A stretch of DNA of 64,000 nucleotides from Flavobacterium sp. (lineage in GTDB: Bacteria; Bacteroidota; Bacteroidia; Flavobacteriales; Flavobacteriaceae): NCBI RefSeq assembly GCF_027484205.1, contig NZ_JAIXUB010000024.1, positions 1 to 64,000 on the forward strand. Direction: 5' to 3'. Shown here in pieces: positions 9,801 through 17,773 of the stretch. The notes under the pieces are model-generated. The model saw only the letters and a program-made list of their open reading frames with translations. It had not been told where the DNA came from and made no database searches. The translations under genes were made by a program, and so were the position numbers. Within the stretch, counting starts at the first letter, position 1; each line of letters starts with the position of its first letter.

Positions 9801-10631
9801 ATTAATGTAATAATAGGATTTGTTACTGTATAGGTTTAAGTTAGTTTTGTTTTCTGGACTCCAATTATCAACTCCTTCGCCATAAAATAAAATATAGTCA
9901 GAAGAGTCAAATTTTGCATCATCTTCACCAACAACAACAATGGCATTTTCAGTTAAATCAATAGGGTAATCTGCACTATTACTCAACGGAACCATTCTTC
10001 CTCCATTTCCATAAACCTTAATTTTTTTTGGATCTAATGAAGAAGTTTTAATTCCTAAATTTTCAAGAAAAGATTTTGATATCTTGTAAACGCCTGATTT
10101 TTCAATATAAAAACGATACCATTTTCCTGTACTTAAAACAGAATTTTCTATGGCGGCTATACTACTTGTAGAATCAAAACTCCTCAAGTTATTTGTCAAA
10201 GAATAACTGTAGCTAAAGGATTTAATTTTTTTGTAATTATTTCCGTCTTTAATTATTGGAGATAAAGTTAAAAGAATAGAAATTTTATCTCTTGCAATTT
10301 GATTTTTTAATGTAGCTCTTACAGAAGTTGGTATTGAAGTTCGTGAAATTGAACCCAAACTATATTCGTCAATGGATTCGTAAATAACATCACTTATAAC
10401 TAGTGATTTTTCATCTATTAACGATGGTGATGTTTTTTTTAATTTAAAAAAAAGTTCTTTATTGTAGTTGTCAAAAAATATATTAGCCGCATTAAACTGT
10501 GGAATATTAACAGAGTATGATCCAAAAGAATATTCTCTCTTTTCATTCCAGTCAACAACAATGCGTTCCTTTTCTTGTCCATAAGAAAGGAAATTAACTA
10601 ACAATATAATTAAAATAGCAATTTTTTTCAT
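6801..10631 (-). CDS. porU: Type IX secretion sortase PorU
   Basis: A 1276-residue C25-family (gingipain-like) cysteine protease and transpeptidase that removes the C-terminal sorting domain of T9SS cargo and attaches the protein to the cell surface. The start at 10631 gives a normal signal peptide (MKKIAILIILLVNFLSYGQ); an in-frame ATG 87 bases upstream would add a hydrophobic tail without function. The catalytic histidine is in YLGHGGEDG (H786) and the cysteine in ITCEFSRF (C820). The C-terminus has a NYPNPF region and a GKGVYIYKL-type segment, typical of PorU. It pairs with porV downstream and is divergent from gldJ. Confidence 0.94.
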   Translation of the reverse strand: MKKIAILIILLVNFLSYGQEKERIVVDWNEKREYSFGSYSVNIPQFNAANIFFDNYNKELFFKLKKTSPSLIDEKSLVISDVIYESIDEYSLGSISRTSIPTSVRATLKNQIARDKISILLTLSPIIKDGNNYKKIKSFSYSYSLTNNLRSFDSTSSIAAIENSVLSTGKWYRFYIEKSGVYKISKSFLENLGIKTSSLDPKKIKVYGNGGRMVPLSNSADYPIDLTENAIVVVGEDDAKFDSSDYILFYGEGVDNWSPENKTNLNLYSNKSYYYINVDGLDGKRISEISQPTGTSSTTITSFDDLQFHEKDLNNMGKLGRVWFGESFSSENEQEFEFTFENAITSSQASVEIHVGGISFVDTNFAVNINGQSLSPISITGIAENSGIEANHNYLFSNINASEDYNVKITYDNNGVPASKAYLDYIIIRAKRNLTGYNKQFRFQYNDASSLTGIGEYSISNAASISQIWDITDIYNVGKYTNSGASNFSFKTTLGEIRKFIAVDPSDFYTPLKESKSSVANQNLKGTIFNDGSSSFKDIDYLIITPTEFNSQAEKLATFHRNYSQLNVKVVNLENIYQEFSSGKQDIGAIRNFVKYVYQNASQPSKRVKYLNLFGDASYDFKDRISGNTNNVPIYHATNSYTSGEASFASDDFFGLMNDNEGDVELTNGDVDIAVGRMIVSSTQQAEEMVNKVIEYHDLKSYGNWRNNYVSISDDSDKSSDVTLQSKQDNLTNVIHTQKPFINYKKIFLDSYQQMTTAGGSRYPEAKEDIKNAFEKGALVFNYLGHGGEDGLTGERIWDKFDGSNFNNQYKYPLFITITCEFSRFDNPLRPTAGEYTFWNPTGGAIAMLTTIRSIGQGSAEILNDKIAQELFSYGSDVYPSIGEALRLSKNASFNNSSSRVVLLLGDPALMLAIPRPRVVLTKVNDVAISDPIVDFQALAYVKLSGEVRDELGNLIPTYNGELAVNIFDKNYSKSTFNNDGNSPSMNFTNLGETIFRGNASVNNGKFEFGFVVPKDIKIPVGNGRISFYAKRNEILLDKTGYNTDIKIGGINTSAVADNTPPKVRLYMNDETFIDGGITNQSPFFLAFVEDEHGINTASGIGHDIVAILDGDESNPYILNDYYETELDDFTKGKIRFPFRNLSVGLHTITFKCWDVYNNFISAEIKFMVVGDESLTLKNVLNYPNPFVSYTQFWFTHNRPFEPLDVQVQILTITGKIVKTINQSVITEGFLSREITWDGKDDFGDKIGKGVYIYKLTVKSTLTNKKSEKIEKLVIL

Positions 10632-10782
10632 TAATAGTGTATAACGTAATATTTTAATAAATATTACAAAGTTTGTAAAATTAATTATTATTACACAATT
10701 GTACAATAAATAAAACAATGATACGTTATTATGACTTAATAAACCTGTTAAATGGTTTTTTGGAAAAAATTAATAAAAGATG

Positions 10783-10811
10783 TTGCAAATTAATAGTTAA
10801 TTGCTATATTG
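10783..10811 (+). promoter_or_regulatory. Candidate gldJ promoter
   Basis: TTG at 10783-10785 is followed after 19 bases by TATATTG at 10805-10811, close to the Bacteroidota pattern TTG-N19-TAnnTTTG with one T missing. It would give a leader of about 25 bases before the gldJ ATG. Confidence 0.45.
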
Positions 10812-10841
10812 CGCCTCGAAAATTTATTACCTACTAAGAGT

Positions 10842-12563
10842 ATGAAAGTAAACAAATTTATGACAATCAGAGTGTTACTAGTGTTAGTAATTATGGTTGG
10901 TTTTGCAAGTTGTAGCAAAAAGTCAAGTTCGAAAGGCGGTTCTCAAGCTACAGGATGGAAAATTAATGACAAAAAAGGCGGTTTTCAGTATGCTTCTAAG
11001 TTCAAAAAGCAAGAAACTGGTCCTGGATTAGTATTAGTTGAAGGTGGAACTTTTACAATGGGAAAAGTTCAAGATGATCCAATGCATGATTGGAATAACA
11101 CGCCAAATCAACAACACGTTCAATCTTTTTACATGGATGAAACTGAAGTAACTAATATGATGTACATGGAGTACTTGGATTGGTTGAAAAGAGTTTTTCC
11201 TCCAGAAGAAGAAAATTATAGAAACATTTATGAAGGAGCGTCTCCAGATACTTTAGTGTGGAGAAATCGTTTAGGATATAATGAAACAATGACTAACAAC
11301 TATTTAAGACATCCAGCTTATTCTGAATATCCTGTAGTTGGAGTTAATTGGATTCAAGCTACGGAATTCTCAAAATGGAGAACTGACCGTGTAAATGAGT
11401 CTGTACTTGAAAGAGAAGGTTATTTGAAAAAAGATGCAAAAGTTACTGATGTAAAAGCTGATGCTACTTTTAGTACTGAAACATATGTTGCTGCTCCATC
11501 AAAAACTTATGGTGGTAGTGAAGAAATTGTTTTAAAAGGACAAAGAAATTCTAAAGGAAAAGGAAAAGGTGGTGTAAAAAATGCCAAAGGAGAAACTCAA
11601 GAGCCAAAAAATCTTTATGCTCAAAGATCTTCTGGACTTATCTTACCTGAATACAGATTACCAACTGAAGCAGAATGGGAATATGCTGCTGCGGCAGACG
11701 TTGGTCAAAGAGAATATAATATTTACAAAGGACAAAAGAAATATCCTTGGTCAGGAAGTTACACTCGTGCTGGTAAAAGACAAATCAAAGGCGATCAGTT
11801 AGCTAACTTCAAGCAAGGTAAAGGTGATTACGGTGGAATTGCTGGTTGGTCAGATGATGGCGCAGATATTACTAATAAAGTAAAATCTTATGCTCCAAAT
11901 GATTTTGGTTTGTATGATATGGCAGGAAACGTTGCAGAATGGGTAGCGGATGTTTACAGACCTATTGTTGATGATGAAGCTAATGATTTCAACTATTTTA
12001 GAGGAAATGTTTACATGAAAAATAAAATTGGTGAAGATGGAAAAGTTGAGCTGGTAACAGCAGAAACTCAACTTTTTGATACTTTACCAAATGGAAAAGT
12101 TGTTGCAAGAAACTTCCCAGGTCAAATTTCTCAAGTTCCTGTTGATGATAATGAAACTTATTTGAGACAAAATTTTGATAAGAGTGACCATAGAAATTAC
12201 AGAGATGGTGATAAACAATCTACAAGATATTTTGATTTTGGTTCTTCAGAAGAAGGTGACGGAAAATTAAAAGATGAGCAAAGAATGTATGATTCTCCAA
12301 AGCATAATGTTTCAACAGATAGTATTGGAAACATGGTTCGTGCTTATGATAAATCTAGTAAGAGAACAACTTTAGTTAATGATGATGTTAGAGTATATAA
12401 AGGTGGATCTTGGAGAGATAGAGCATATTGGTTAGATCCAGCTCAAAGAAGATATTTTCCACAAGATATGGCTACTGATTATATCGGATTCAGATGCGCA
12501 ATGTCAAGAGTTGGTCCTAAATCTGATTTCAAAAAATCTGCAAGAAATAAAGTTAGAAAGTAA
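10842..12563 (+). CDS. gldJ: Gliding motility lipoprotein GldJ
   Basis: This 573-residue lipoprotein is required for gliding and stabilises the GldK/type IX machinery. The ATG at 10842 gives a lipoprotein signal with lipobox FASC (C24); an upstream TTG in frame has no such logic. The body has the formylglycine-generating-enzyme/sulfatase-modifying fold: GGTFTMGKVQDDP near the start, DETEVTN, YPVVGVNW, RLPTEAEWEYA, DMAGNVAEWVAD, YKGGSWRD and YIGFRCA. A lysine/glycine-rich insert lies near residues 235-255. FGE catalytic cysteines are not evident, as expected for a structural paralogue. Its neighbours porU and porV match the known F. johnsoniae order. Confidence 0.95.
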   Translation: MKVNKFMTIRVLLVLVIMVGFASCSKKSSSKGGSQATGWKINDKKGGFQYASKFKKQETGPGLVLVEGGTFTMGKVQDDPMHDWNNTPNQQHVQSFYMDETEVTNMMYMEYLDWLKRVFPPEEENYRNIYEGASPDTLVWRNRLGYNETMTNNYLRHPAYSEYPVVGVNWIQATEFSKWRTDRVNESVLEREGYLKKDAKVTDVKADATFSTETYVAAPSKTYGGSEEIVLKGQRNSKGKGKGGVKNAKGETQEPKNLYAQRSSGLILPEYRLPTEAEWEYAAAADVGQREYNIYKGQKKYPWSGSYTRAGKRQIKGDQLANFKQGKGDYGGIAGWSDDGADITNKVKSYAPNDFGLYDMAGNVAEWVADVYRPIVDDEANDFNYFRGNVYMKNKIGEDGKVELVTAETQLFDTLPNGKVVARNFPGQISQVPVDDNETYLRQNFDKSDHRNYRDGDKQSTRYFDFGSSEEGDGKLKDEQRMYDSPKHNVSTDSIGNMVRAYDKSSKRTTLVNDDVRVYKGGSWRDRAYWLDPAQRRYFPQDMATDYIGFRCAMSRVGPKSDFKKSARNKVRK

Positions 12564-12580
12564 TTAATACATAAAACTTC

Positions 12581-12616
12581 AATAAAAGCCCTTTAGTTAG
12601 GGCTTTTATTGTTTTA
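12581..12616 (+). terminator. Terminator of gldJ
   Basis: A perfect 12-base stem AATAAAAGCCCT/AGGGCTTTTATT with a six-base loop is followed by TGTTTT. It separates gldJ from murF. Confidence 0.85.
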
Positions 12617-12629
12617 TAATTAGAGTAAA

Positions 12630-13913
12630 ATGACAATTCAAGACATTCACAAACTTTTCATCAAGTGTAATTCTGTTTCTATTGATACAAGAAATATTCA
12701 AGAAAATTCTTTTTTTGTTGCGATAAAAGGAGAACGATTTGATGCTAATACATTTGCTCAAGAAGCAATTAACAAAGGAGCTTCTTATGTAATTATTGAC
12801 AATAAAGATTATTTTATTGATGAAAGAACTATCTTAGTTGAGAATAGTTTAGTTGTATTACAAGAATTAGCTACATTTCATAGGAATTTTTTAAAGTTGC
12901 CTATTATTGGATTAACAGGAAGTAATGGTAAGACAACTACTAAGGAATTGATAAATGTTGTGTTGTCAAAAAAATATAATGTTAAGGCAACTATTGGTAA
13001 TCTAAATAACCATATTGGAGTTCCTTTAACAATACTTTCTTTTAATGAAAATACTGAAATTGGTATTGTTGAAATGGGAGCAAATCATCAAAAAGAGATT
13101 GAGTTTTTGTGTAAAATAGCTCAACCTGATTTTGGATATATCACAAATTTTGGTAAAGCTCATTTGGAGGGTTTTGGCGGAGTTGAAGGAGTTATAAAAG
13201 GTAAAAGCGAAATGTATTCTTATTTAAGACTTAACAATAAAAAAGTATTTATTAATTTAGATGATAATATTCAAGTTGAAAAGTCAACAGAGATTGAAAA
13301 AATAACATTTAGTAATACAGATGCTAATGCAACAATTTTTATTAAAAATCTTGAAGCTAATCCTTTTGTGTCTGTTGCGTTCAATAATGTGATTGTTAAT
13401 TCTCATTTAATAGGTTTGTATAATGCAAATAATATAAATGCTGCTATCGTTATTGGAAACTATTTTGGTGTTTCAGATTTGAACATTAAAGAGGCTATTG
13501 AGGCTTACATTCCAGAAAATAATCGTTCGCAATTAATTAAAAAAGGTTCAAATGAAATTATATTAGATGCTTATAATGCAAATCCAAGTAGTATGAAAGT
13601 TGCTTTAGAAAACTTCATCCAACTTCACAAGGATAATAAAGTTATTATAATTGGTGATATGTTTGAGCTTGGTGATGAGAGTATGATAGAGCATGAAAAT
13701 ATTGTTAAGATGTTAATTTCTCAAAATAGTATAACAATATTTTTTGTTGGGGACTATTTTTTTAGGAATAAGATTGTGAAATCTAATTTTAATTTTTATA
13801 AAAATTTTGAAGATTTTTCAAACGATTTTAAAGTTATAAAATTTGAAAATTCAATTTTATTAATAAAGGGTTCTAGAGGAATGGCATTAGAAAGAACTTT
13901 AGAATTATTATAA
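12630..13913 (+). CDS. murF: UDP-MurNAc-tripeptide D-alanyl-D-alanine ligase
   Basis: A 427-residue cytoplasmic ATP-dependent ligase that adds D-Ala-D-Ala to UDP-MurNAc-tripeptide, the last cytoplasmic step of peptidoglycan precursor synthesis. The Mur ligase P-loop GLTGSNGKTTTKE lies at 94-106. Other motifs are NLNNHIGVPLT, EMGANHQKEI and DAYNANPSSM, the last being characteristic of MurF. Length is slightly below the Gram-negative average but all three Mur domains are present. It starts 13 bases after the gldJ terminator and ends at a bidirectional terminator, so it is probably monocistronic. Confidence 0.94.
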   Translation: MTIQDIHKLFIKCNSVSIDTRNIQENSFFVAIKGERFDANTFAQEAINKGASYVIIDNKDYFIDERTILVENSLVVLQELATFHRNFLKLPIIGLTGSNGKTTTKELINVVLSKKYNVKATIGNLNNHIGVPLTILSFNENTEIGIVEMGANHQKEIEFLCKIAQPDFGYITNFGKAHLEGFGGVEGVIKGKSEMYSYLRLNNKKVFINLDDNIQVEKSTEIEKITFSNTDANATIFIKNLEANPFVSVAFNNVIVNSHLIGLYNANNINAAIVIGNYFGVSDLNIKEAIEAYIPENNRSQLIKKGSNEIILDAYNANPSSMKVALENFIQLHKDNKVIIIGDMFELGDESMIEHENIVKMLISQNSITIFFVGDYFFRNKIVKSNFNFYKNFEDFSNDFKVIKFENSILLIKGSRGMALERTLELL

Positions 13914-13947
13914 AAAAAACTCCTTAGATTATCTAAGGAGTTTTTTT
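13912..13947 (+). terminator. Bidirectional terminator between murF and the tRNA genes
   Basis: ACTCCTTAG pairs with CTAAGGAGT around a five-base loop, with an eight-base A-run on the left and a seven-base T-run on the right. It can stop murF from the left and the tRNA-Val transcript from the right. Confidence 0.85.
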
Positions 13948-13948
13948 G

Positions 13949-14023
13949 TGGGCGATGAGGGGTTCGAACCCCCGACCCCCTCGGTGTAAACGAGGTGCTC
14001 TGAACCAGCTGAGCTAATCGCCC
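13949..14023 (-). tRNA. tRNA-Val (anticodon UAC), downstream copy
   Basis: The minus strand folds as a 75-base tRNA. The acceptor GGGCGAT pairs with ATCGCCC, the D arm is GCTCAGCTGGTTCAGAGC, the anticodon stem is CCTCG/CGAGG with loop TTTACAC (anticodon TAC), and the T arm is GGGGGTTCGAACCCCT-like. The base sequence equals the other copy at 14064. The 3' flank reads ACAA, so CCA is not encoded. Confidence 0.96.
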
Positions 14024-14060
14024 GATAATGCTGTTGTATTATCAGTAAAATTGATAAAAG

Positions 14061-14138
14061 TGGTGGGCGATGAGGGGTTCGAACCCCCGACCCCCTCGGT
14101 GTAAACGAGGTGCTCTGAACCAGCTGAGCTAATCGCCC
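14061..14138 (-). tRNA. tRNA-Val (anticodon UAC), upstream copy with encoded CCA
   Basis: The 75-base body at 14064-14138 is identical to the copy at 13949. Here the 3' flank reads ACCA, so CCA is encoded in the DNA. The two genes are 40 bases apart, on the same strand, and probably share one transcript ending at the terminator before murF. Confidence 0.96.
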
Positions 14139-14210
14139 TTTTATCATGATTATGATTTCTCTTAATCAGGGTGCAAATATAAAGCTTATTTTTAATTCTG
14201 CAAACATTTT

Positions 14211-15431
14211 TTATAAAACTTCTGCTACTACAAACGTACTTCCGCCTATGTAAATAAAGTCTTTTTCCATGGATGATTTCAAAGCATCTTGATAAGCATT
14301 TGAAACAGAATTATATACTTTTCCTTCTAATTGAAAATTCAGTCCTTTTTTTTGTAAAATTTCAGCATTTAATCCTCTAGGAATATTTGGTTTGCAGAAA
14401 TAATATTTCGCGTTTTTAGGAAATAAAGGCAAAATTTCATTCAAATCTTTGTCGTTTACTACTCCTAATACAATATGTAGTTGTTCAAATTTTTCATTTT
14501 TGATTTGATTTAGAACTATTTTTAGACCATGCGAATTATGAGCTGTATCGCAAATTACTTTCGGGCTTTGTTTTAACTGTTGCCATCTTCCTTTTAACCC
14601 AGTATTTCTAATTACTTTTTGTAATCCATTTGTAATGTGTAATTCTGTTACATTAAATTGTTTTTGACTTTGTATAACTTTAATAGTTTGAATAACGGTT
14701 TTTTTATTATGGATTTGGTAGTCACCCAATAATTCTGATGGATATACTTCTTCAATTAAATCTGATGCGAAAAAAATTTCTGTATTTGTTTCTTTTGCTT
14801 TATTCAAAAATACAGTTTTTGTCTCTTTTGTATATTCTCCTACTACAACAGGTATCTCTTTTTTAATTATTCCTGCTTTTTCTGATGCAATTGCTTCTAG
14901 TGTATTTCCTAGAAATTGTGTGTGATCAAATCCAATGTTTGTGATTACAGAAACTAATGGTTTTATGATATTGGTTGAATCTAATCTTCCACCCATACCA
15001 ACTTCAATTATATTAATATCGGTTTTCTCTTTTCTAAAATATTCAAAGGCTAATCCAACCGTCATTTCGAAGAAACTTAATTGATTATCTTCGAAAAAGC
15101 TTTTATTGGAATTTATAAATTCACATACAAATTCTTCTGATATTTCTTCACCATTAATTTTAATTCGCTCTCTATAATCTTTAAGATGTGGAGATGTGTA
15201 AAGCCCAACTTTATAGCCTGCTTCTTGTAACACTGATGCTATTAAGTGCGAAGTCGAACCTTTTCCATTTGTTCCTGCTACATGAATACATTTTAAATCT
15301 TTTTCAGGATGATTAAGATGCTTAGAAAGCAATAGAGTATTAGTTAAATCTTTTTTATAAGCAGAAGCACCTTGCGTTTGATACATAGGTAGTTGGCTAA
15401 ACATCCAGTCTATAGTTTCTTGATAGTTCAT
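14211..15431 (-). CDS. folC: Folylpolyglutamate synthase / dihydrofolate synthase
   Basis: A 406-residue Mur-ligase-superfamily enzyme that joins glutamate to dihydropteroate and extends folate polyglutamates. The P-loop VAGTNGKGSTSHLIASVL begins at 51. Further FolC motifs are GLYTSPHLKDYRERIKING, EVGMGGRLDSTN and FDHTQFLGNT. The C-terminal domain carries CDTAHNSHG and LGVVNDKD. It is divergent from exbB; the 127 bases between hold A/T-rich sequence with no clean promoter match. Whether it is mono- or bifunctional cannot be seen. Confidence 0.93.
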   Translation of the reverse strand: MNYQETIDWMFSQLPMYQTQGASAYKKDLTNTLLLSKHLNHPEKDLKCIHVAGTNGKGSTSHLIASVLQEAGYKVGLYTSPHLKDYRERIKINGEEISEEFVCEFINSNKSFFEDNQLSFFEMTVGLAFEYFRKEKTDINIIEVGMGGRLDSTNIIKPLVSVITNIGFDHTQFLGNTLEAIASEKAGIIKKEIPVVVGEYTKETKTVFLNKAKETNTEIFFASDLIEEVYPSELLGDYQIHNKKTVIQTIKVIQSQKQFNVTELHITNGLQKVIRNTGLKGRWQQLKQSPKVICDTAHNSHGLKIVLNQIKNEKFEQLHIVLGVVNDKDLNEILPLFPKNAKYYFCKPNIPRGLNAEILQKKGLNFQLEGKVYNSVSNAYQDALKSSMEKDFIYIGGSTFVVAEVL

Positions 15432-15558
15432 TTCTTTTTAATAAAATAATCTTAAAACAAAATATTTTCCCAATTTTGTAGTTTAATATTGTATTAGAAT
15501 TTATCTTTAGTGCAAATTTGAGATTATTTTTAACAACTAAATCAAAAATCTAATTTAT

Positions 15559-16269
15559 ATGATTAATTTTTTTCTTCAAGTCCAAAATGATACCATCGCT
15601 CAAGCTACAGGAGCAGTAATTGAAGGCACCGTAAAAACTACAGAAATTTCCGTTTTAGGATTTATTTTAAAAGGAGGTTTTTTTCTTATTCCAATCGCTC
15701 TTTTGCTTTTTTATACTTTTTATATAATTATTGAACGTTATTTATATATTCATAAACGTGCCGTGATTGATCCAAATTTAATTCGTGATATTCGCGATAA
15801 TTTGAATGCTGGAAATATTGATATGGCAGTTTCTGTTGCCGATAGAAGTAATACGGCATCAGGTTACGTACTTAGAGAAGGAATTCTAACAATTGGAAGA
15901 CCAATTTCTGAGATTGAATCAAATATGGAACGTGCTGCTAATATTGAAGTTGGCGAAATGGAAAAGAAACTTGGTCAATTAGGACTTATAGCAGGTATTG
16001 CACCAACATTTGGATTTATTGGAACCATTTCTGGAGTTATTAAAATTTTCTATAGTATTTCTCAAACGGAAGATATCAGCATCGGAAACATTTCTGGAGG
16101 TTTGTATGAAAAAATGATTAGTTCAGGAGCAGGATTAGTTGTCGGTATTATTGCTTATTCAGCTTACCACTTATATAATGGTAGAATTGATAGTTTCACA
16201 CTTGCAATTCAAAAACAAGTATTAGATTTTGTTAACATAATTCAACGTCCAAATGGTAAAACGAAATAA
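15559..16269 (+). CDS. exbB: ExbB/TolQ family proton channel
   Basis: A 236-residue inner membrane protein that forms the proton channel energising TonB. A short N-terminal periplasmic stretch precedes membrane helix 1 near 35-60 (GGFFLIPIALLLFYTFYIII). A cytoplasmic loop follows, then helices near 145-165 and 185-205, with the conserved GLIAGIAPTFGFIGTISGVI and SSGAGLVVGIIAYSAYH. It overlaps exbD by 17 bases, indicating translational coupling. With tonB converging on the same locus this is a complete ExbBD-TonB set. Confidence 0.92.
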   Translation: MINFFLQVQNDTIAQATGAVIEGTVKTTEISVLGFILKGGFFLIPIALLLFYTFYIIIERYLYIHKRAVIDPNLIRDIRDNLNAGNIDMAVSVADRSNTASGYVLREGILTIGRPISEIESNMERAANIEVGEMEKKLGQLGLIAGIAPTFGFIGTISGVIKIFYSISQTEDISIGNISGGLYEKMISSGAGLVVGIIAYSAYHLYNGRIDSFTLAIQKQVLDFVNIIQRPNGKTK

Positions 16270-16648
16270 ACGATTTCATGCAGAAGTCGCTACATCATCT
16301 TTGAGCGACATCATGTTTTTCTTGTTATTGTTTTTCTTAATCATTTCCACATTAGCAAATCCTAATGTGATAAAAATGACGTTGCCAAAATCAAAAACAA
16401 GCGAAAAGACAAACAAGCAACTTATAAGTTTATCAGTAACCGAAGACAAACGTTTTTATCTTGATAAGCAAGAAGTAGCTTTCGATCAACTTGAAGCTTC
16501 TTTGTTAGCTCAAATGGGCGATGCTAAAGACCAAACAGTTGTAGTTAGAATTCCATTCAATCTTCAAGTGCAAGATTTGGTAGATGTATTACAAATAGGC
16601 GTAAAGAACAAATTGAAGTTTGTTATAGCAACTAATAATTCTAAGTAA
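16253..16648 (+). CDS. exbD: ExbD/TolR family biopolymer transport protein
   Basis: A 131-residue single-pass inner membrane protein. The helix SDIMFFLLLFFLIISTLA near 18-35 includes D19, the expected proton-carrying aspartate of ExbD. The periplasmic domain follows, ending in VLQIGVKNKLKFVIAT, a conserved ExbD C-terminal pattern. The start overlaps the end of exbB by 17 bases. It works with ExbB to couple the proton gradient to TonB. A copy of the dispersed element starts 26 bases after its stop. Confidence 0.92.
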   Translation: MVKRNKRFHAEVATSSLSDIMFFLLLFFLIISTLANPNVIKMTLPKSKTSEKTNKQLISLSVTEDKRFYLDKQEVAFDQLEASLLAQMGDAKDQTVVVRIPFNLQVQDLVDVLQIGVKNKLKFVIATNNSK

Positions 16649-16673
16649 GTCATATTAGCACAGTCAAAATGAG

Positions 16674-16772
16674 GAGCGAATGGTTCGGGATTTATCAGTA
16701 ATCCATTTTCCTGCTTTCGTTACAATCTCGTCCCAAAAAGACGAGATTTTCTCTACAATCAGGGCTAGATTG
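16674..16772 (+). repeat. Dispersed intergenic element, copy B
   Basis: It starts GAGCGAATGGTTCGGGAT, continues CCTGCTTTCGTTACAATC, has the hairpin AATCTCGTC/GACGAGATT with a seven-base loop, and ends CTACAATCAGGGCTAGATTG. It fills the space between the converging exbD and tonB genes, on the exbD strand. The same order of blocks recurs at 2105-2192 (minus) and 61730-61826. Confidence 0.8.
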
Positions 16773-16801
16773 AAATTGTATTGATTGTTTGTTAAACAAT
16801 A

Positions 16802-17722
16802 TTATTCATAGCTAAAATTATAAGTTATAGTTCCTACTTGTTTTTCTGCACCTGTAGGACTTGGAGACCATTTCGTATTCAATGCAGCTCTTTTTGCCTC
16901 AGCCATTAAACAGCTACTTACACTTGCTCCCGATACACCTCTTTTTCTTTCTGCACTAATTACTTTTCCATTCTTATCAACCGTTACTTCCACTACAATT
17001 TTACCAGCTTCATTACAATTATTTGATGGATCTGGTTTTTCTAATGCTTTTCTACCATTTAAAGCATATCCAGAACCATTCCCTAAACCATTACCACTTC
17101 CGTTTCCGCCACCACTTCCAGAACCGCTTCCTGGTCCAGTTCCTGTGCCATTGCCACTTCCGTTTCCTCCACCACTTCCTCCTCCAGAACCACCAGTTCC
17201 TGAGTAACCGCTAGAGTTGATGTCGCCATTAGAACGTCCTTGATTTCCTGACGTACCACTATTTCCATCACCACCTTTTTTATTTCCTTTTAAGATATTA
17301 GCTAAAGCATCATCAACTTTTTTAACAGGTTTTTTTACTTCAACAGGTTTCTTAATTTCAGGTTTTACAATTGGTTTTGGGTTTTTTACAGGTTTTGTTT
17401 TCGGAATTACCGCATCCGTTTTATCGGCATCCGAATCCTCAGAAATGATATCCTCATCAGGAGTTGGTTGTACTTCATTGTTTTTTGAAATTTCTTTAAC
17501 ATCTAACTCTTTACTTTGATAGTCTGCACCAGAACCAAAGTCAGTATCTCCAAAGTTAACAGTGACGCCACCGCCACCACCGCCACCAGCCATTGTTAAC
17601 AATTCAGCATCTGATGGAGGCCAAAAACGTATGAAAAACATAATCAATAGCAATACAGCATAGATAAGTGTCGCAATTATTAGCGATTTTCTTTTGTCAG
17701 CAGGTGTAGAATCTAAACTCAT
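16802..17722 (-). CDS. tonB: Energy transducer TonB
   Basis: A 306-residue TonB-type protein linking ExbBD to outer membrane receptors. One N-terminal membrane helix lies near 14-31 (IIATLIYAVLLLIMFFIRF). A GGGGGGGV stretch and an acidic region follow, then a Pro/Lys-rich segment near 105-138 that should span the periplasm. A long Gly/Ser/Asn-rich tract runs from about 146 to 220. The C-terminal domain holds GKIVVEVTVDKNGKVISAERK and ends ITYNFSYE, as in Bacteroidota TonB proteins. It converges on exbBD rather than being co-transcribed. Confidence 0.88.
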   Translation of the reverse strand: MSLDSTPADKRKSLIIATLIYAVLLLIMFFIRFWPPSDAELLTMAGGGGGGGVTVNFGDTDFGSGADYQSKELDVKEISKNNEVQPTPDEDIISEDSDADKTDAVIPKTKPVKNPKPIVKPEIKKPVEVKKPVKKVDDALANILKGNKKGGDGNSGTSGNQGRSNGDINSSGYSGTGGSGGGSGGGNGSGNGTGTGPGSGSGSGGGNGSGNGLGNGSGYALNGRKALEKPDPSNNCNEAGKIVVEVTVDKNGKVISAERKRGVSGASVSSCLMAEAKRAALNTKWSPSPTGAEKQVGTITYNFSYE

Positions 17723-17773
17723 TAGTACTGTTTTATATGTTTTAACGTCGAAATATACTAAAAATTGTTATTC

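Noticed and set aside
10632..10718. Longer porU start at 10718
   Set aside because: The added residues form an extra hydrophobic stretch ahead of a complete signal peptide; the internal ATG at 10631 is better.
13929..14147. Open frame of 72 codons across the two tRNA-Val genes
   Set aside because: It repeats RTPHRPP-like text produced by translating the tRNA sequences; not a protein.
17023..17274. Several short frames over the Gly/Ser-rich part of tonB on both strands
   Set aside because: They are stop-free by-products of the low-complexity codons of tonB in other frames; translations are His/Leu- or Glu/Val-rich with no start signal.
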